Assembly (NCBI RefSeq): GCF_036711975.1
Contig: NC_091976.1
Coordinates: forward strand, 6,820,001 to 6,884,000
Source of the DNA: Onthophagus taurus
Lineage: Eukaryota; Arthropoda; Insecta; Coleoptera; Scarabaeidae
DNA: 64,000 bases
Direction: 5' to 3'
The notes beneath the pieces are model-generated. The model did not search any database, was not told the DNA's origin, and saw nothing but the letters and a program-made list of their open reading frames with translations. This document shows positions 10,521 to 21,794 of this stretch, in pieces; within the stretch, counting starts at the first letter, position 1; the number at the start of each line of letters is the position of its first letter. A program made the translations under genes and the position numbers.

Positions 10521-12960
10521 ATAATTTCGGACGTCTATTAATGTTCAATGTGGATCACTTGTGAACAGAATAATACAACCAATATTCCTCAAATTCGTCA
10601 CAATCAGCACACATTTCTTTCTAATATCTATCCCATAAATCGTCGTAACAAGTACGTAAATAATACCTGTTATGTCATTCAAGAAAATATTAAATAATGA
10701 AGGCCTGTAAAGATTTTCCTAGTGTACACTTGGTACCACCGCCATAAGTTGGGAATGTCACATGTCACCAGATATAATAATCGGAATCACCATGGCCTTA
10801 TACCACATCACTACAAATCAATAAATTACATTATGTTTGTTAATAGAGTAGTTCAAGCTTCCTAGCATTTGATTAACAAAATTGCAGAAACATTATTAGT
10901 TTGATCAATATTAATGCTTCCAACATTGACGTCATCTGTCATCCGCAAAATTGTGAAAACATGTTTGCTCTATTAATAGCAATCACATCATTAACTTTAA
11001 GAACTGAGAGTATGCAAAACCTTGATTCGTCGTTTTGCATATGTTTAAAATTTGAGGTCTAATTTGAGTTTGAGGTCTTTGGGGATTTACATTCAATCCA
11101 CCCATAGTAGTATTCCACCGGATTGATAAATACGTATTTCCTCGAATGTTGCATATTTGAAAATAAAAAATTATGTATATTTTTTTATAATTATGCGTAA
11201 TATTGCAAACGATTTCGTATCCTCGGTAGAAGGTTAATTAACACATGAGAATAAGGGACACATGCTTAAATAAGTTACTTAATCGATATGTGAATACTTT
11301 TAACCGCGAATTAGTGACACGGAAAGAAGCATAGAAACCCAAAACAACATAACACAAATTTTCTAATAGATTAATAACGCGACAAATAAGTACCTATATT
11401 TGTGTATGATAATACTACATACTATAGTAATAATATGTAGTATTTACTTAGAGGAAATTCATATAGTCAAAATAGAATTTAAAATAACACCTACGTTTTG
11501 CACAATGTGAAGAAATCAGAAATTTGCTTAGAAACGGTCAAGAAAGGTTTTAAAAGGGTTAAAAACAATTTTCATCGGTTTCAACATAAGTTTTTTCGAT
11601 ATGTTCTGCACGTAAATTACAATTTACCAGAGCATTGTCTATACTGTTATGTTTATGAAATCTCAACTGATAAAGGCCAGATAGTGAGTTATCAATGATC
11701 TGCTTAAGCACCTTCGAAGATATTGGCAAATTGTGGTTATGAACGCAAATTTTATCAGAACAATTAAATATTGCTGGATTTGACTTGAAATTAATGTTAG
11801 TTTCACACTGACTACACAACAAATAATGAATGAACAACAAAAGAATCGTGGGATCTTATAAAATATTGCCCAGTTTTATCATAAAGATGTTCAGGGAAAA
11901 AAATTCTAGATCAACGATGTGTAAGACCTGCAAGAAATTCTGATCTAAGAGTCGAGAGTCTAATAAGTTGTCTACGAAGTTCCAGAGGATAAATCTGATC
12001 AGCGCGATTGCGCTGCTTAGGACTCAAACGGTTAAGAGTTAAAGAACGTCAGTTGAAATCGTAGTTGAAATGTACGAAAAATGTAAGGGCTCAACCAATT
12101 TCCATCAAAGAACTGAAAACGATTGTTTTTCATACAATACGTCGTTCACCATAAATGAATCACTAAAAAAAATCCGGGAGCATTTGATTATTATTGATAC
12201 TATGATCATACAAAACGATATCGTTACTCTCTTGCAGAACATCTAGCAGCAGTAAAAATATCTGCAAAATGTAGCTGACTCACCAACTCGTTGTATTTAG
12301 AGGTAATGGAGTTTTGTTTCAGTATTCATCTCATTAACGATATCGTAAAACTCTCCAATGCGATGTAAACAAGGTCGTCTTGTTGCATGAGGTAGTACCA
12401 TCGATTATCGATGTGTAGGAGAACCATGTTCTCTTGGAGATATTTCGTATATTTTGTTTTACCAACCTCGATGTACTTCAGATGAAACAGTCAGTTGTGG
12501 CTACTCAATATAAGGCTACTTCAGGCGTTTCTTTTCACCTCTTATTGATAACATTTAGTAACACTTAGGCGCATGTCAGCAAAAACTATCTTGAAACATT
12601 GAAGGTTGAAAAAAATATCCAATTTTATGACACACTTATGAAGTTGTTCAATAATTTATAGTATTCCTTGCAGTTCGAAGAATTTTCGATTCGTAGTGAT
12701 ATACAGAAATTCTGCACAACTTAGATAGATTGAACATCCCATCCTATAAAAAGGTAGAAGTGTTTCTAAGATGGTTTTATCAATAAAATCTTTCTTGGGA
12801 ATGTTAATGTTCTAATCTGAAATCCTACGCTTTACTCTATGTCATTCCATCATCAGTCCAAAGACTACATGCAGTTTTCCTAATAAATCCTTTCAACACC
12901 CATTCTTCTCCTTCGCTACTCGTGTTTATTCTCCTATAATAAAAGTCCAACTTTCTCATA
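10521..12960. other. Intron sequence, no gene recognised
   Basis: AT-rich with several poorly preserved stretches of higher complexity (for example 11880-12450) that may be old transposon remains. No catalytic motif or domain could be identified in six frames. Small open frames at 11498-11698 (+) and 11559-11840 (-) overlap each other and have no recognised features. Confidence 0.4.
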
Positions 12961-12967
12961 TTATAGG

Positions 12968-13075
12968 TTACCAACTTGCATCTACCTCGGAATTACCTTG
13001 GATAAACGCTTCGAAATCTCTACCCACGTCAGTAAAACGAAAGACATGTTTGAGAAACCGAAAGGATTGGATATG
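12968..13075 (+). pseudogene. LINE reverse transcriptase C-terminal scrap
   Basis: A short frame reads IYLGITLDKRFEISTHVSK. This matches the 'YLGI-LD-L-W--H' block that follows the active site in jockey/CR1-group LINEs. Only about 35 residues remain, and the fragment abuts the left edge of satellite A. Confidence 0.55.
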
Positions 13076-13079
13076 ACGT

Positions 13080-15055
13080 CAAGGTTGTGGTTAACATTTA
13101 TTTCCTTTTTTATTTATAAGCTATTTTACATTCAAACACATGTTTTTTATTTCATTAATATAAAAGAGTTGGTAGTAATATCAGATTAAAACTAATTATG
13201 AATGATAGTTATTTGGTAAATTAGAAATGCGTTTTATTACTAAAACCTTTTCCCATTTGTTTAGTTTTATTAATTATTAACAAAATTTGACAAAAAATCG
13301 TCAAATATGGTAAGTAAAACTTGGGTTAAAACTTGTTAATGACGATCATTTTTGAGATAATTTAGAACATTTTTTGTTATCAAAGCTTTCTTCTATTTTG
13401 TTTTCTGTTTTATTTATTAGTTATTTTGCTTTCAAACATATGCTTTTTTATTTCATTAAATTATGAGAGTTGGTAATAATATCAGATTAAAACTAATTAT
13501 AGATAATAATTATCTGGAAAACTTGGAATGTTATTTGTTAACAAAACATTTTCCCATTCTGCTTAGCTGTATTAATTATTAATAAAATTGACGAAAAAAT
13601 GGTCAAATTTGTTAACTATCATCATTAATGTCTTGTAAGTTGCTAAAAATTATGGTTGGGTTAAAGCTTGTTAATGACGATCGTTTTTGCGATAATTCAG
13701 AACATTTTTTGTTATCAAAGCTTTTTTCTATTTTGTTTCCTGTTTTATTTATAAGTTATTTTGCTTTCAAGCACATGCTTTTTTATTTCATTAAATTAAT
13801 AGAGTTGGTAATAATATCAGATTAAAACTAATTATAAATAATAGTTACCTGGTAAACTTACAATGTTCTTTGTTAACAAAATATTTTCCCATTCTGCTTA
13901 GCTTTATTAATTATTAACAAAATTTGACAAAGAAATGATGAAATTTGTTAACTATCATCATTAATGTCTTGAAAATTGCTAAATATTATGGTTGGGTTAA
14001 AACGTGTTAATAACGATCATTTTTGCGATAATTTAGAACATTTTTTGTTATCAAAGCTTTTTTCTATTTTGTTTCCTGTTTTATTTATAAGGTATTTTGC
14101 ATTCAAACATATGCTTTTTTATTTCACTAAATTAATAGAGTTGGTAATAATATCAGATTAAAACTAATTATGGATAATAATTATCTGGTAAACTTGGAAT
14201 GTTATTTGTTAACAAAACATTTTCCCATTCAGCTTAGCTTTATTTAATTATTAACAAAATTTGACAAAAAAATTGTCAAATTTGTTAACACTATCATCAT
14301 TAGCGTCTTGTAAGTTGGTAAAAATTATGGTTGGATTAAAACTTGTTAATGACGATCATTTTTGAGATAATTTAGAACATATTTTGTTATCAAAGCTTTT
14401 TTCTATTTTGTTTCCTTTTTTATTTATGTTATTTTGCTTTCAAGCACATGATTTTTAATTTCATTAAATTAATAGAGTTGGTAATAATATCAGATTAAAA
14501 CTATTTGTGGATAATAATTATCTAGTAAACTTGGAATGTTATTTGTTGACAAAACATTATCCCATTCTGCTTAGCGTTATCAATTATTAACAATATTTGT
14601 CAAAAAAATGGTCAAATTTGTTAACTATCAATATTAATATCTTGCAAATTGCTAAAAATTATGGTTGGGTTAAAACTTGTTAATAATGATTATTTTTGGG
14701 ATAATTTAGAACATTTTTTGTTATCAAAACTTTTTTCTATTTTGTTTCCTTTTTTATTTATAAGTTATTTTGCTTTCAAACACATGCTTTTTTATTTCAT
14801 TAAATTAAGAGAGTTGGTAATAATATCAGATTAAAACTAATTATGGGCAATAATTATCTGGTAAGCTTGGAATGTAGTTTGTTAACAAAACATTTTCCTA
14901 CTCAGCTTAGCTTTATTAATTATTAACAAAATTTGACAAAAAAATGTTCAAATTTATTAACTATGGTTGGGTTAAAACTTGTTAATAACGATCATTTTTG
15001 AGATAATTTAGAACATATTTTATAACCAAAACTTTTCTTCATCATGTTTCGATTT
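13080..15055 (+). repeat. Satellite A, about six tandem monomers of ~336 bp
   Basis: The landmark GTTGGTAATAATATCAGATT recurs at about 13168, 13471, 13805, 14140, 14479 and 14815. Spacings are 303, 334, 335, 339 and 336 bp, so the monomer is about 336 bp and the first copy is shortened. Other words recur in the same order: TTGGGTTAAAACTTGTTAA, TTTTTTGTTATCAAAGC, TTTGTTTCCTTTTTTATTTA, AACAAAACATTTTCCCA. Monomers differ from one another by point changes and small indels, so the array is not freshly amplified. It sits inside the ETS intron. The repeated ~61-65 codon open frames inside it are by-products. Confidence 0.9.
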
Positions 15056-16172
15056 TTACTTATTATCAAAATTTTATGAAACTCCTGAAATTTTCGTTTC
15101 ATTATCTACCCGTAACAGCTGTACCATTTATTTTCTTCCTAGTCTTTTCAACATTGACATGGCTTCTTAAAACAATTCGAAAGAAGTCCTTTAACTGCCC
15201 CAGCACCACAGTCAACAGTCTGATTGAGTCGAAAAGCAAATCGATTTGATTTCGATTTTATTCCTCGTTACTTCTATTTATTATCTTAAACGGTCGGTTC
15301 GATTTTATCAAACGAGAAACCGGGGGACTCGCCTCGTTCAAACGGTTTCCTATTTATTTCTGTGCCATTATTTTGTTTCTTATCGCAATCGTTAGATATC
15401 GCACCCCGGTAATAGACCCCTTCCTGTCCGAATCCCATTTTCGAATCGTTTCGTTTCTATTCTTGACCGTTCCGGACCGGTAATCGTTGTCCATTACGAT
15501 TTTTCCGGGAATCACCAAACAATTTTCTTATCAAGAAATCAATTAAATCAATTAAATGAAGTAAATTGTTTTGGTGTGTGAGTAAAAACTTTATGTCAAA
15601 ATTGATAAGTAAAACAAATCAAAACGATACTTTATAGGGGTGTAAAAATCTCACCCTTTTTATAGGGTCACCCCCTGTATATAAATGAAAACGTAATTCG
15701 TATAATATTTCAATTACGACTTTCGGTGGTCGTTTAAGAGAAGAGCAATACTTATCACAACATTCATAATTTTCTGGCGGGTGTTAGAAGAGCGGCGTCG
15801 TTGTCGACGAAGAGATCATTAATATTGCGGACTTATCGCGTTTCCGAGCCCCTTCCGCCCCCTTTACCGTGAAGTTCGGAAGTTTGCTGGTGTCTAGGAA
15901 GGAACTGGGAGCTGCGAACGGTAGGAAGTTATATATTGCGCCTTTATACCGTGCCCCGCCTTGAATTTCAAGTGGGATTTCGCGCCAAGAGACCTCGAAT
16001 AAACCCCCTCTTTTCCGTCACTACCCCGGTTTGGCTTTTCAGGGGGTGGTTTGGCGAAGAAACGACGTTTAACGGGCGGGGATAAAAGGGACCGCGACCT
16101 CCCAATAAGAAACTTTTTAAAGGCCCTTTTTTGTTATTAAATATTATAGATATAAAATAAAATTTTTCTTAC
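15056..16172. other. Intron sequence next to the Pointed exon
   Basis: No gene recognised. The part from about 15170 to 16130 is noticeably more GC-rich than the surrounding introns, with TCGAATC, CCGGTAATAGA and CCGACCGG-type words and many CG dinucleotides. This could mark conserved non-coding sequence or an alternative promoter close to the Pointed exon, but no motif decides this. Confidence 0.35.
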
Positions 16173-16436
16173 CTTCTTCTTCAATTTTAGCTTTTGTATT
16201 TAATGGACTGGTTGCTCTTCCGGTAACGCTGTGCTTTAAATGGGCGATGTGTTTTGCTAATAATCGGCCCGAACGTTCATTTTTGCAGATGTCCTCGAAT
16301 TCTTTCCGGGTTAATTCACATAATTTCTGGCCGGATTTTGGGAAATTCCTAACGTCCGGGATTGGTGTTAAAGAGAATTTATCGGTGGCCCAACTCAACC
16401 AGGATTTAATGTGAGTTTCATTCCATTCGAAAGGAT
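16173..16436 (-). CDS. Ets21C: Ets21C-like gene, Pointed (SAM/PNT) domain exon
   Basis: The 264 bp exon encodes nearly a complete Pointed domain: DPFEWNETHIKSWLSWAT at the start, GQKLCELTRKEF in the centre and LLAKHIAHLKH near the end. The spacing of W, W, LC and the H-x-x-L helix is that of ETS-family Pointed domains, which in known proteins mediate protein-protein contacts and kinase docking. The acceptor is TTTCTAG next to 16436 and the donor is GAAG|GTAAG at 16172. Phase 1 in and 1 out: the first codon is completed by G from the 5' exon, giving VPSDPFEW, a junction also expected in ERG/FLI proteins. Together with the ERG-type ETS exon this supports an Ets21C assignment. Confidence 0.9.
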
Positions 16437-16982
16437 CTAGAAATTATTCAACAAGAGAAATGTGTTTTTAAGTTAATTTATCGAAATGAAACGCAATTTT
16501 AGTTAATATCATCTCTAATAGATTTTTACCAAATTAATTAATATTTTATTTAATATTTAATTGTCTAAAAGTTAAAATAACAAATTAAAAAATTTTATTG
16601 GACGGCATTGAAGTATTTGTATTGATATGCAAATGCTACATGACGACCAGAAAAATTATGCCACATAAAGCGAATATCAAATACACCTTCTTGGCTAATC
16701 AGTTACACAAAAGAAGGAGTGCGACAGTAAATGGTTGAAGTGAGATAGGGGAACTCGTGACATCAACGACCGTAAGTGCAACATTACCCTAACATTAATG
16801 TTTATGGTTATGCAAGATTGAATCATCAAGAAATCATCAAATGATGATTTGAAAAAAATACTAAGTAAATCTGCTTTCAATTGCTTTTTATTTCATGATG
16901 ATACCTCAATCAGTATTTAGGATACGATTTTTAATATCTTTTCTTATATAAGTACGAAAGCTTTCACGGCCGATATTAATTA

Positions 16983-17222
16983 AACTAAAACTAGAACTAA
17001 CACTAGCACTATCACAAGAACTAACACTAGACCTAGAACTAGAATCTAGTTCAGAAACAAGTCACTTCGAACTTGTTTCTGAAGAAGGTTGCAACATGGC
17101 ATCCGAAACGTCAAACATTTTTTCAAAAAACGCACGGCTTAACCCGAAAGATTCTAGTTCTAGGTCTAGTGTTAGTTCTTGTGATAGTGCTAGTATTAGT
17201 TCTAGTTTTAGTTTAATCTTTT
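16983..17222. mobile_element. Small foldback with ribozyme-like core
   Basis: Arms of about 62 bp face each other: the left begins AACTAAAACTAGAACTAACA and the right ends with its near-complement ATTAGTTCTAGTTTTAGTT. Both are made almost only of CTAG-containing words. Between them lie an 11 bp hairpin (CAGAAACAAGT / ACTTGTTTCTG, 17052-17082) and a hammerhead-like core (17073-17118). Such CTAG-rich ends with CCGAAACGTC cores are seen in repeats associated with Penelope-like elements; that link is recalled, not shown here. It lies in the first ETS intron. Confidence 0.6.
17073..17118 (+). ncRNA. Hammerhead-ribozyme-like motif with minimal stem III
   Basis: In order: stem I strand TGTTT, core CTGAAGA (17079-17085, fits CUGANGA), stem II GG-T-TGC / GCA-T-CC with one mismatch and loop AACATG, core GAAAC (17105-17109), cleavage triplet GTC (17110-17112), and stem I partner AAACA. 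All invariant core positions are present. Stem III is only ACGT, which is self-complementary and leaves no loop, so cleavage would need a dimer, as proposed for minimal hammerheads of Penelope-like retroelements. A competing hairpin (17052-17082) shares the stem I strand. Confidence 0.55.
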
Positions 17223-17229
17223 CTTATGT

Positions 17230-17764
17230 TTAGAAGAATCAAACATATCAACTTGGATTTAAAGAATCATATCAACGGTGTTTATGGAAAATAAGAAATT
17301 ATTTATGGCAGACTAAATCGTCATCAAATTTGCTTTAAAATGTTCTTGATTTTATGGTGATAAAAGAAATGATTAACATAGCAAAGGAAGAAAAGCAACA
17401 CCATGCGGAGTCTGGTATCAAATATACTCCTTCACAAGGAAATGCTATAACCAGGTCAACCAAGTCATTTAACTAAATTAGTGGTTGTACGAGATTTTAA
17501 AATAAAAAGGGTTGCAGAAGTGACTAATCTAGTAAATTTCTCTTTTTAGAGAAATTTATTTTATAATTTTTATCATCATGTCTAACGTAATTTGTGGATT
17601 TACAAATTTTTTTTAAATTTTGTGTTTATATAGAATATATAAATAATGTATGCTCATATAGATTATGTGACAACTTTTTAAAATTGAATTATAAGCTTCA
17701 TTTAACATAGAAATTGTTTTATAACTTACAGAACGAAAATAGAAGTAACATTTTAAGTTGACAA
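17230..17764. other. Intron sequence, nothing recognised
   Basis: AT-rich, without coding motifs or clear repeats. Confidence 0.4.
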
Positions 17765-18014
17765 TACAGGGTGATTTATTAGCTCACCATCAAACTTTGA
17801 CATATGATAGCTAATACAATTACTAAAAAAAAAATTTTAATGAACTATGTCCTATTTCAATTATTTACGAAATTATATCACTTTAAAGTTTTCTGCAGCG
17901 AATTTATTAATAGTCAGTAAAATCAAACATTCAACAAAAACAAAGTTGTCATTGTAATATGTCAGCTTTTTTTTGCTGTAAGGTTTAATTATTACATACA
18001 AGGGGAAACTCAAA

Positions 18015-19985
18015 ATGTACGCTTATAGCACTGAAGAGTATGCTGATAAAATTTTCGTGTATGGTTTTTGCAATGGAAATACTCGACAATCAGTACGAGA
18101 ATATCAAGAAAGATTCTTTCAGAAGACTTCGAGAAACAGGTAATCCTGCTCCAGCAAAAGCTATTCGACCGCATGTAGTTAATGTAGAAGACGAAGGAGC
18201 TCTAATTAATGCTGTCATTGATAATCTTTCCATCAGTCAAAATTTTGCATGGCGCGTATTGAACCGTGAAGTCCTTCATCCGTATCGTAAACAGAATATG
18301 CAAGCTCTACACCCAGAACATAATCAGCAACACTTTGTGAATGGTTTTTGCAGCAACATGCCCAAAATAATGACTTTATTTATATTTTAGAAATTGTTGG
18401 AGGCTCAGCTCCGTCGCCATATTAACACTTTTAACTTGTTGCCTCGCTATCAGTCAGGTTTTAGACCGGGATATGGATGTGCCAACGCGCTGACTTGCGT
18501 GATTGATGATATTGTTTCGGCCACGGACAAGGGAAAACTTACGGCACTTGTACTTCTGAATTTTACGCAGGCCTTCGATATGGCTTCCCATAGAATACTC
18601 TTGGCTATACTTGTGGCAATGGATTTGGATGAAAAAGCGGTGGCGCTGATTTACTCATATTTGGCCAACCGCGTTGATCGTGTCCATTCGGATTCTCTGG
18701 ATGTCACGTGTGGAGTTCCCCAGGGTGCTATCCTATCACCAATTCTATTCGTTTTATATACCTATGACCTACCAAACCATCTTCTGGGATGCAACTACCA
18801 CCTCTCGCCGACGACACTCAGATATACAGATCCTTCTATCCACAATACTCCGCGGGTGCATTCGGTTAGTTTTCTTTATAAAATTTTGATCTCGGGTTCC
18901 CCTCCGTATCTGCATTGTAGATTTGTACCCAGAAGAGATACGCATAGTGTTAACACTAGATATGCTAACGTACTAACTATCCCCTCTCATAGAACGGAAC
19001 TGTTCAAACGTACATCTAGTTACCTATTACGCGATTTGGATCGTACCTCTCGCTGAGATTGCTTGTGAGTCGCTACAAAATTGTGTTATATCAGACAGAT
19101 GATTAATTTAATTTTAGTTTTGTCTGTTTTTTTTTTCTCTTTTTCTTTTTTATTATCTTTTTTTTAAGTTTAAGTATCATTAGTTAGTTAGCTAACTTTA
19201 GATGTGTTTGTGATGACTATTGGAAGATCACGGATCGTCTTCGACGAATTCTGTGTAATAGCTCATTTTGCTTCCCTCAAATTTATATTGTTACAGCTGT
19301 ATTTGCTATTAGCAATTCGATATTGTAGTTTTTTTTGTTATAGTTTTTGTACTTTGAGTGAGCAATAAACTTATTATTATTATTATTTCAAATGTTCTCT
19401 GGGCAGATGAATCATGTTTTACACGAAATGGTATAAATAATTACCATAATGAACATATTTGGGCATTACAAAATCCGCATGCCATTAGACCAAAGAAATT
19501 TTAACAACGTTTCTGCATCAACGTTTGGGGTGGAATATTTAACACCAATTTACTAGGTTTGCATGTACTTGATGGACGTTTGAACGCTATAAATTACAGA
19601 TTTTTTTGAACAATACACTTTTTGATTTACTTGAAGATATACCTCTTAATGTAATTCAAAATATGTGGTACCAGCATGATGGTGCCCCACCTCATGTAAA
19701 GAGGTAGAGTAGTTGTCGAGTGGTTAAACCAATATTTTCCAAACAAGTGGATTGGTAATAATGGTCCATTTGCTTGGCCACCTAGATCCCCGACCTTAAT
19801 CCATTGGATTTCTACTTATGGAGTCAAATGAAACAAATTGTGTATCAAGTGGAAATTAACACACGAGAACTGAAATAAGAAATCAACCAGACATTTTAAT
19901 TCGGATGAAGAACTCTTTAATTCGTCGTTGTGAAGCATGTATTCTAGCAGAAGGAGACTATTTTGAACAAGATTTGTAATATTTA
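18015..19985 (+). pseudogene. Mariner-like transposase, broken and split by a LINE
   Basis: The N-terminal helix-turn-helix region starts at an ATG at 18015 with [14 protein letters not shown] and YQERFF, typical of the DUF4817 domain of insect mariner-like transposases. A frameshift near 18110 moves to the frame holding the conserved RRLRETG motif. After the LINE, the catalytic part resumes with LWADESCFTRNG (first D, about 19398), QHDGAPPHVK (second D, about 19674) and PPRSPDLNPLDFYLW (third D, about 19780). Stops and frameshifts occur at about 19502, 19705 and 19877. The LINE splits the protein just before LWADE. Confidence 0.85.
18386..19387 (+). mobile_element. Truncated LINE inserted in the mariner
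   Basis: Starts abruptly inside a reverse transcriptase and ends with TTATTATTATTATTT, a simple-repeat tail typical of CR1/jockey-group LINEs. RT blocks: RYQSGFRPGYG, TALVLLNFTQAFDMASH, GVPQGAILSPILF and a degraded YTYDLP. The usual FADD active-site block is missing, and the frame jumps to a C-terminal segment (HSVSFLYKILISGSPPYL...TRYANVLTIPSHRTE), so it carries an internal deletion as well as a 5' truncation. The C-terminal segment resembles that at 22190-22450, so both may be one family. Confidence 0.8.
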
Positions 19986-20156
19986 TGTGTTTTAAAAAAA
20001 TGTAGCAGTTAATTATGATATAAAAAGTATCATTTAAAGTGTTATAATTTCGTAAATAATTGAAATAGGACATATGTTCATTAACTTTTTTTTTTTGTAA
20101 TTAGATTAGCTATCATATGTCAAAGTTTGATGGTGAGCTAATAAATCACCCTGTAT

Positions 20157-21258
20157 AACGCCGCATCGACATAATTTGCAACAATATAATTAAAATTATA
20201 TTTATGCGAACATAAATTATAACATTTAAATTTTTAATAAGTAATAATAAGTTTTAATATGTAATCTTAACAGTTTCATTTTAAGTTTTCATTTAAGATA
20301 CAAAAAAATCTTAATTATTAAACAAAATCGTGAAAGACTTTTAAATGTGTACATCAAAAAAGACAGCAGTTCAATTCGCAAAATTATATCATTAACATAT
20401 ACGATATGTTACACAATCGCAAAGACGATATTTTAAGCCGTCAAGATATAAATAATAGATATAACAATAAGCTACAAATATTTTTTAAAAGTCATAGATA
20501 AATTTGCATCAACTTAATTTATTACCATTTTAAAACGTGTGCCTCTGAAATTACATCATTAAAGAAGATATTTTAGAGTTTCATTTAAGATTCAATGCGT
20601 TTCTTAACTAACAGAAATTAACCGGATGCAATTTTGTAATATGGATTAATATTTCTTCCAAAATAATATGTGTAATGTAAAATAGTGGCGCTACTTGTAC
20701 AAGCAGACGTTCCAAATTTCAAACCGATTTGCGTTTGAGGTTGATTTCAAAAACTCTATAAGATTAGCTGACAAACGAAGAATAGTACCTATCATGTTAT
20801 TCTGTCGTTGAACACGATTTTAAATAGAAAAAATTTTCACATTTTTTTTCTTCGACTAAAAATGCATCCTAAAAAGGTGTCAACATTGAAGTGTGTCAAA
20901 CAGAATTAGCTACATTGATGAAACTTGATTTGTAGTGATTATATCCGAATGTGGTAATTTACCTAAATATAGCAAAAAGAAAACTTTTGCATAGGAGATA
21001 TTGAGTTAGTGCATGCATAAGTTGCAGCTTAATGTAACCAGGTGTCCTTTAACCATCTTACTGACCGATTATCGTCCTAGAAATACAGATGTCCTATATG
21101 GAAGATTCTAACGAGTTTCTTAATTGCTTGATGTGTTCTCTACGCCTAAGTCGTTCCACTACGCACAAACAGTTATTGGTACTGTAAGGATTGACAATTG
21201 CAGTATTGTCCATTCACTTTATGGAAGTTTTAGATAGGCTAATAATAAGAATGCTCTT
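20157..21258. other. Intron sequence, no gene recognised
   Basis: Very AT-rich and low in complexity. No family motif in six frames. Confidence 0.4.
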
Positions 21259-21345
21259 AATCCTCATTTTCACAGCAACATCTTATTCAGTGATAAGGAT
21301 CATTTTTGGTTGAACGATTACGTCAACAAAGAAAATACCGTCTTT
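21259..21345 (+). pseudogene. Mariner-like transposase scrap
   Basis: A single short frame reads NILFSDKDHFWLNDYVNK, the block around the first catalytic Asp of insect mariner-like transposases (typically FSDEAHFWLNGYVNKQN). The sequence for some 200 bp on each side is too decayed to read and has no clear termini. Confidence 0.6.
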
Positions 21346-21481
21346 AAAGTGAAGAACAATCAATCAACGTGTCAAGTCATTGACACGTTGTTACAACCAC
21401 AAAAACTCACTGTTTGATGTACTTTATATACTAAACTATAAGCTGACGATTTCACGAGCCTATAGTTTTTCTAACATGCTG

Positions 21482-21760
21482 CTAATCAAAGCTTGTCCTT
21501 GTCCTTAGGTAATACAACTCGGGGTGGGGTTTGACCTTTGAAGTTAGCCTCTTCCATCTGCCTTTGCCTTCTTTCAGCTTCTTCAGGTTATGCCACACAT
21601 CATCTTTCCAGTGCCTTCTAGGTCCTCCTTTTGCTCTTGCTATTCCAATTACTGCGCCAAAAATCCTTTTCTGTGGTCTTCTTGCATCCTTTCTCATCAC
21701 CATTCTTCCAGCCATCCTATCCTTCGCCCTTTCACAATTCCAACTATATTTGCAACCTCC
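21482..21760 (-). pseudogene. LINE C-terminal fragment (GRP-RW motif)
   Basis: The minus-strand frame contains GRMVMRKDARRPQKRIFG and KGGPRRHWKDDVWHNLK. It resembles the basic 'RPR-RW-DDV--DL' tail found after the reverse transcriptase in some insect LINEs. There are no ends and no RT core. It is abutted on the right by an unrelated plus-strand LINE fragment, which produced a long meaningless hybrid open frame on the plus strand. Confidence 0.5.
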
Positions 21761-21794
21761 TCTCGAACACCCTCAATGCCTTTTCATCTCCGGT

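Larger units (their letters stand above)
17767..20154 (+). mobile_element. Mariner-like element with DUF4817-type transposase, interrupted by a LINE
   Basis: The terminal inverted repeats are almost perfect over more than 45 bp: CAGGGTGATTTATTAGCTCA on the left and its complement ending AATCACCCTG on the right. TA lies on both sides (17765-17766 and 20155-20156), the Tc1/mariner target duplication. The full span is 2388 bp, of which about 1 kb (18386-19387) is an inserted LINE, leaving an element of about 1.39 kb. It is in the first intron of the ETS gene, opposite to that gene's strand. Confidence 0.88.

Noticed and set aside
13628..14834. Four similar open frames of 61-65 codons
   Set aside because: They repeat once per satellite A monomer, have no protein motif and are a by-product of the tandem repeat.
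13080..15055. Regular spacing suggesting a CRISPR array
   Set aside because: Units are about 336 bp and repeat throughout, without a short repeat and unique spacers; this is satellite DNA in an animal genome.
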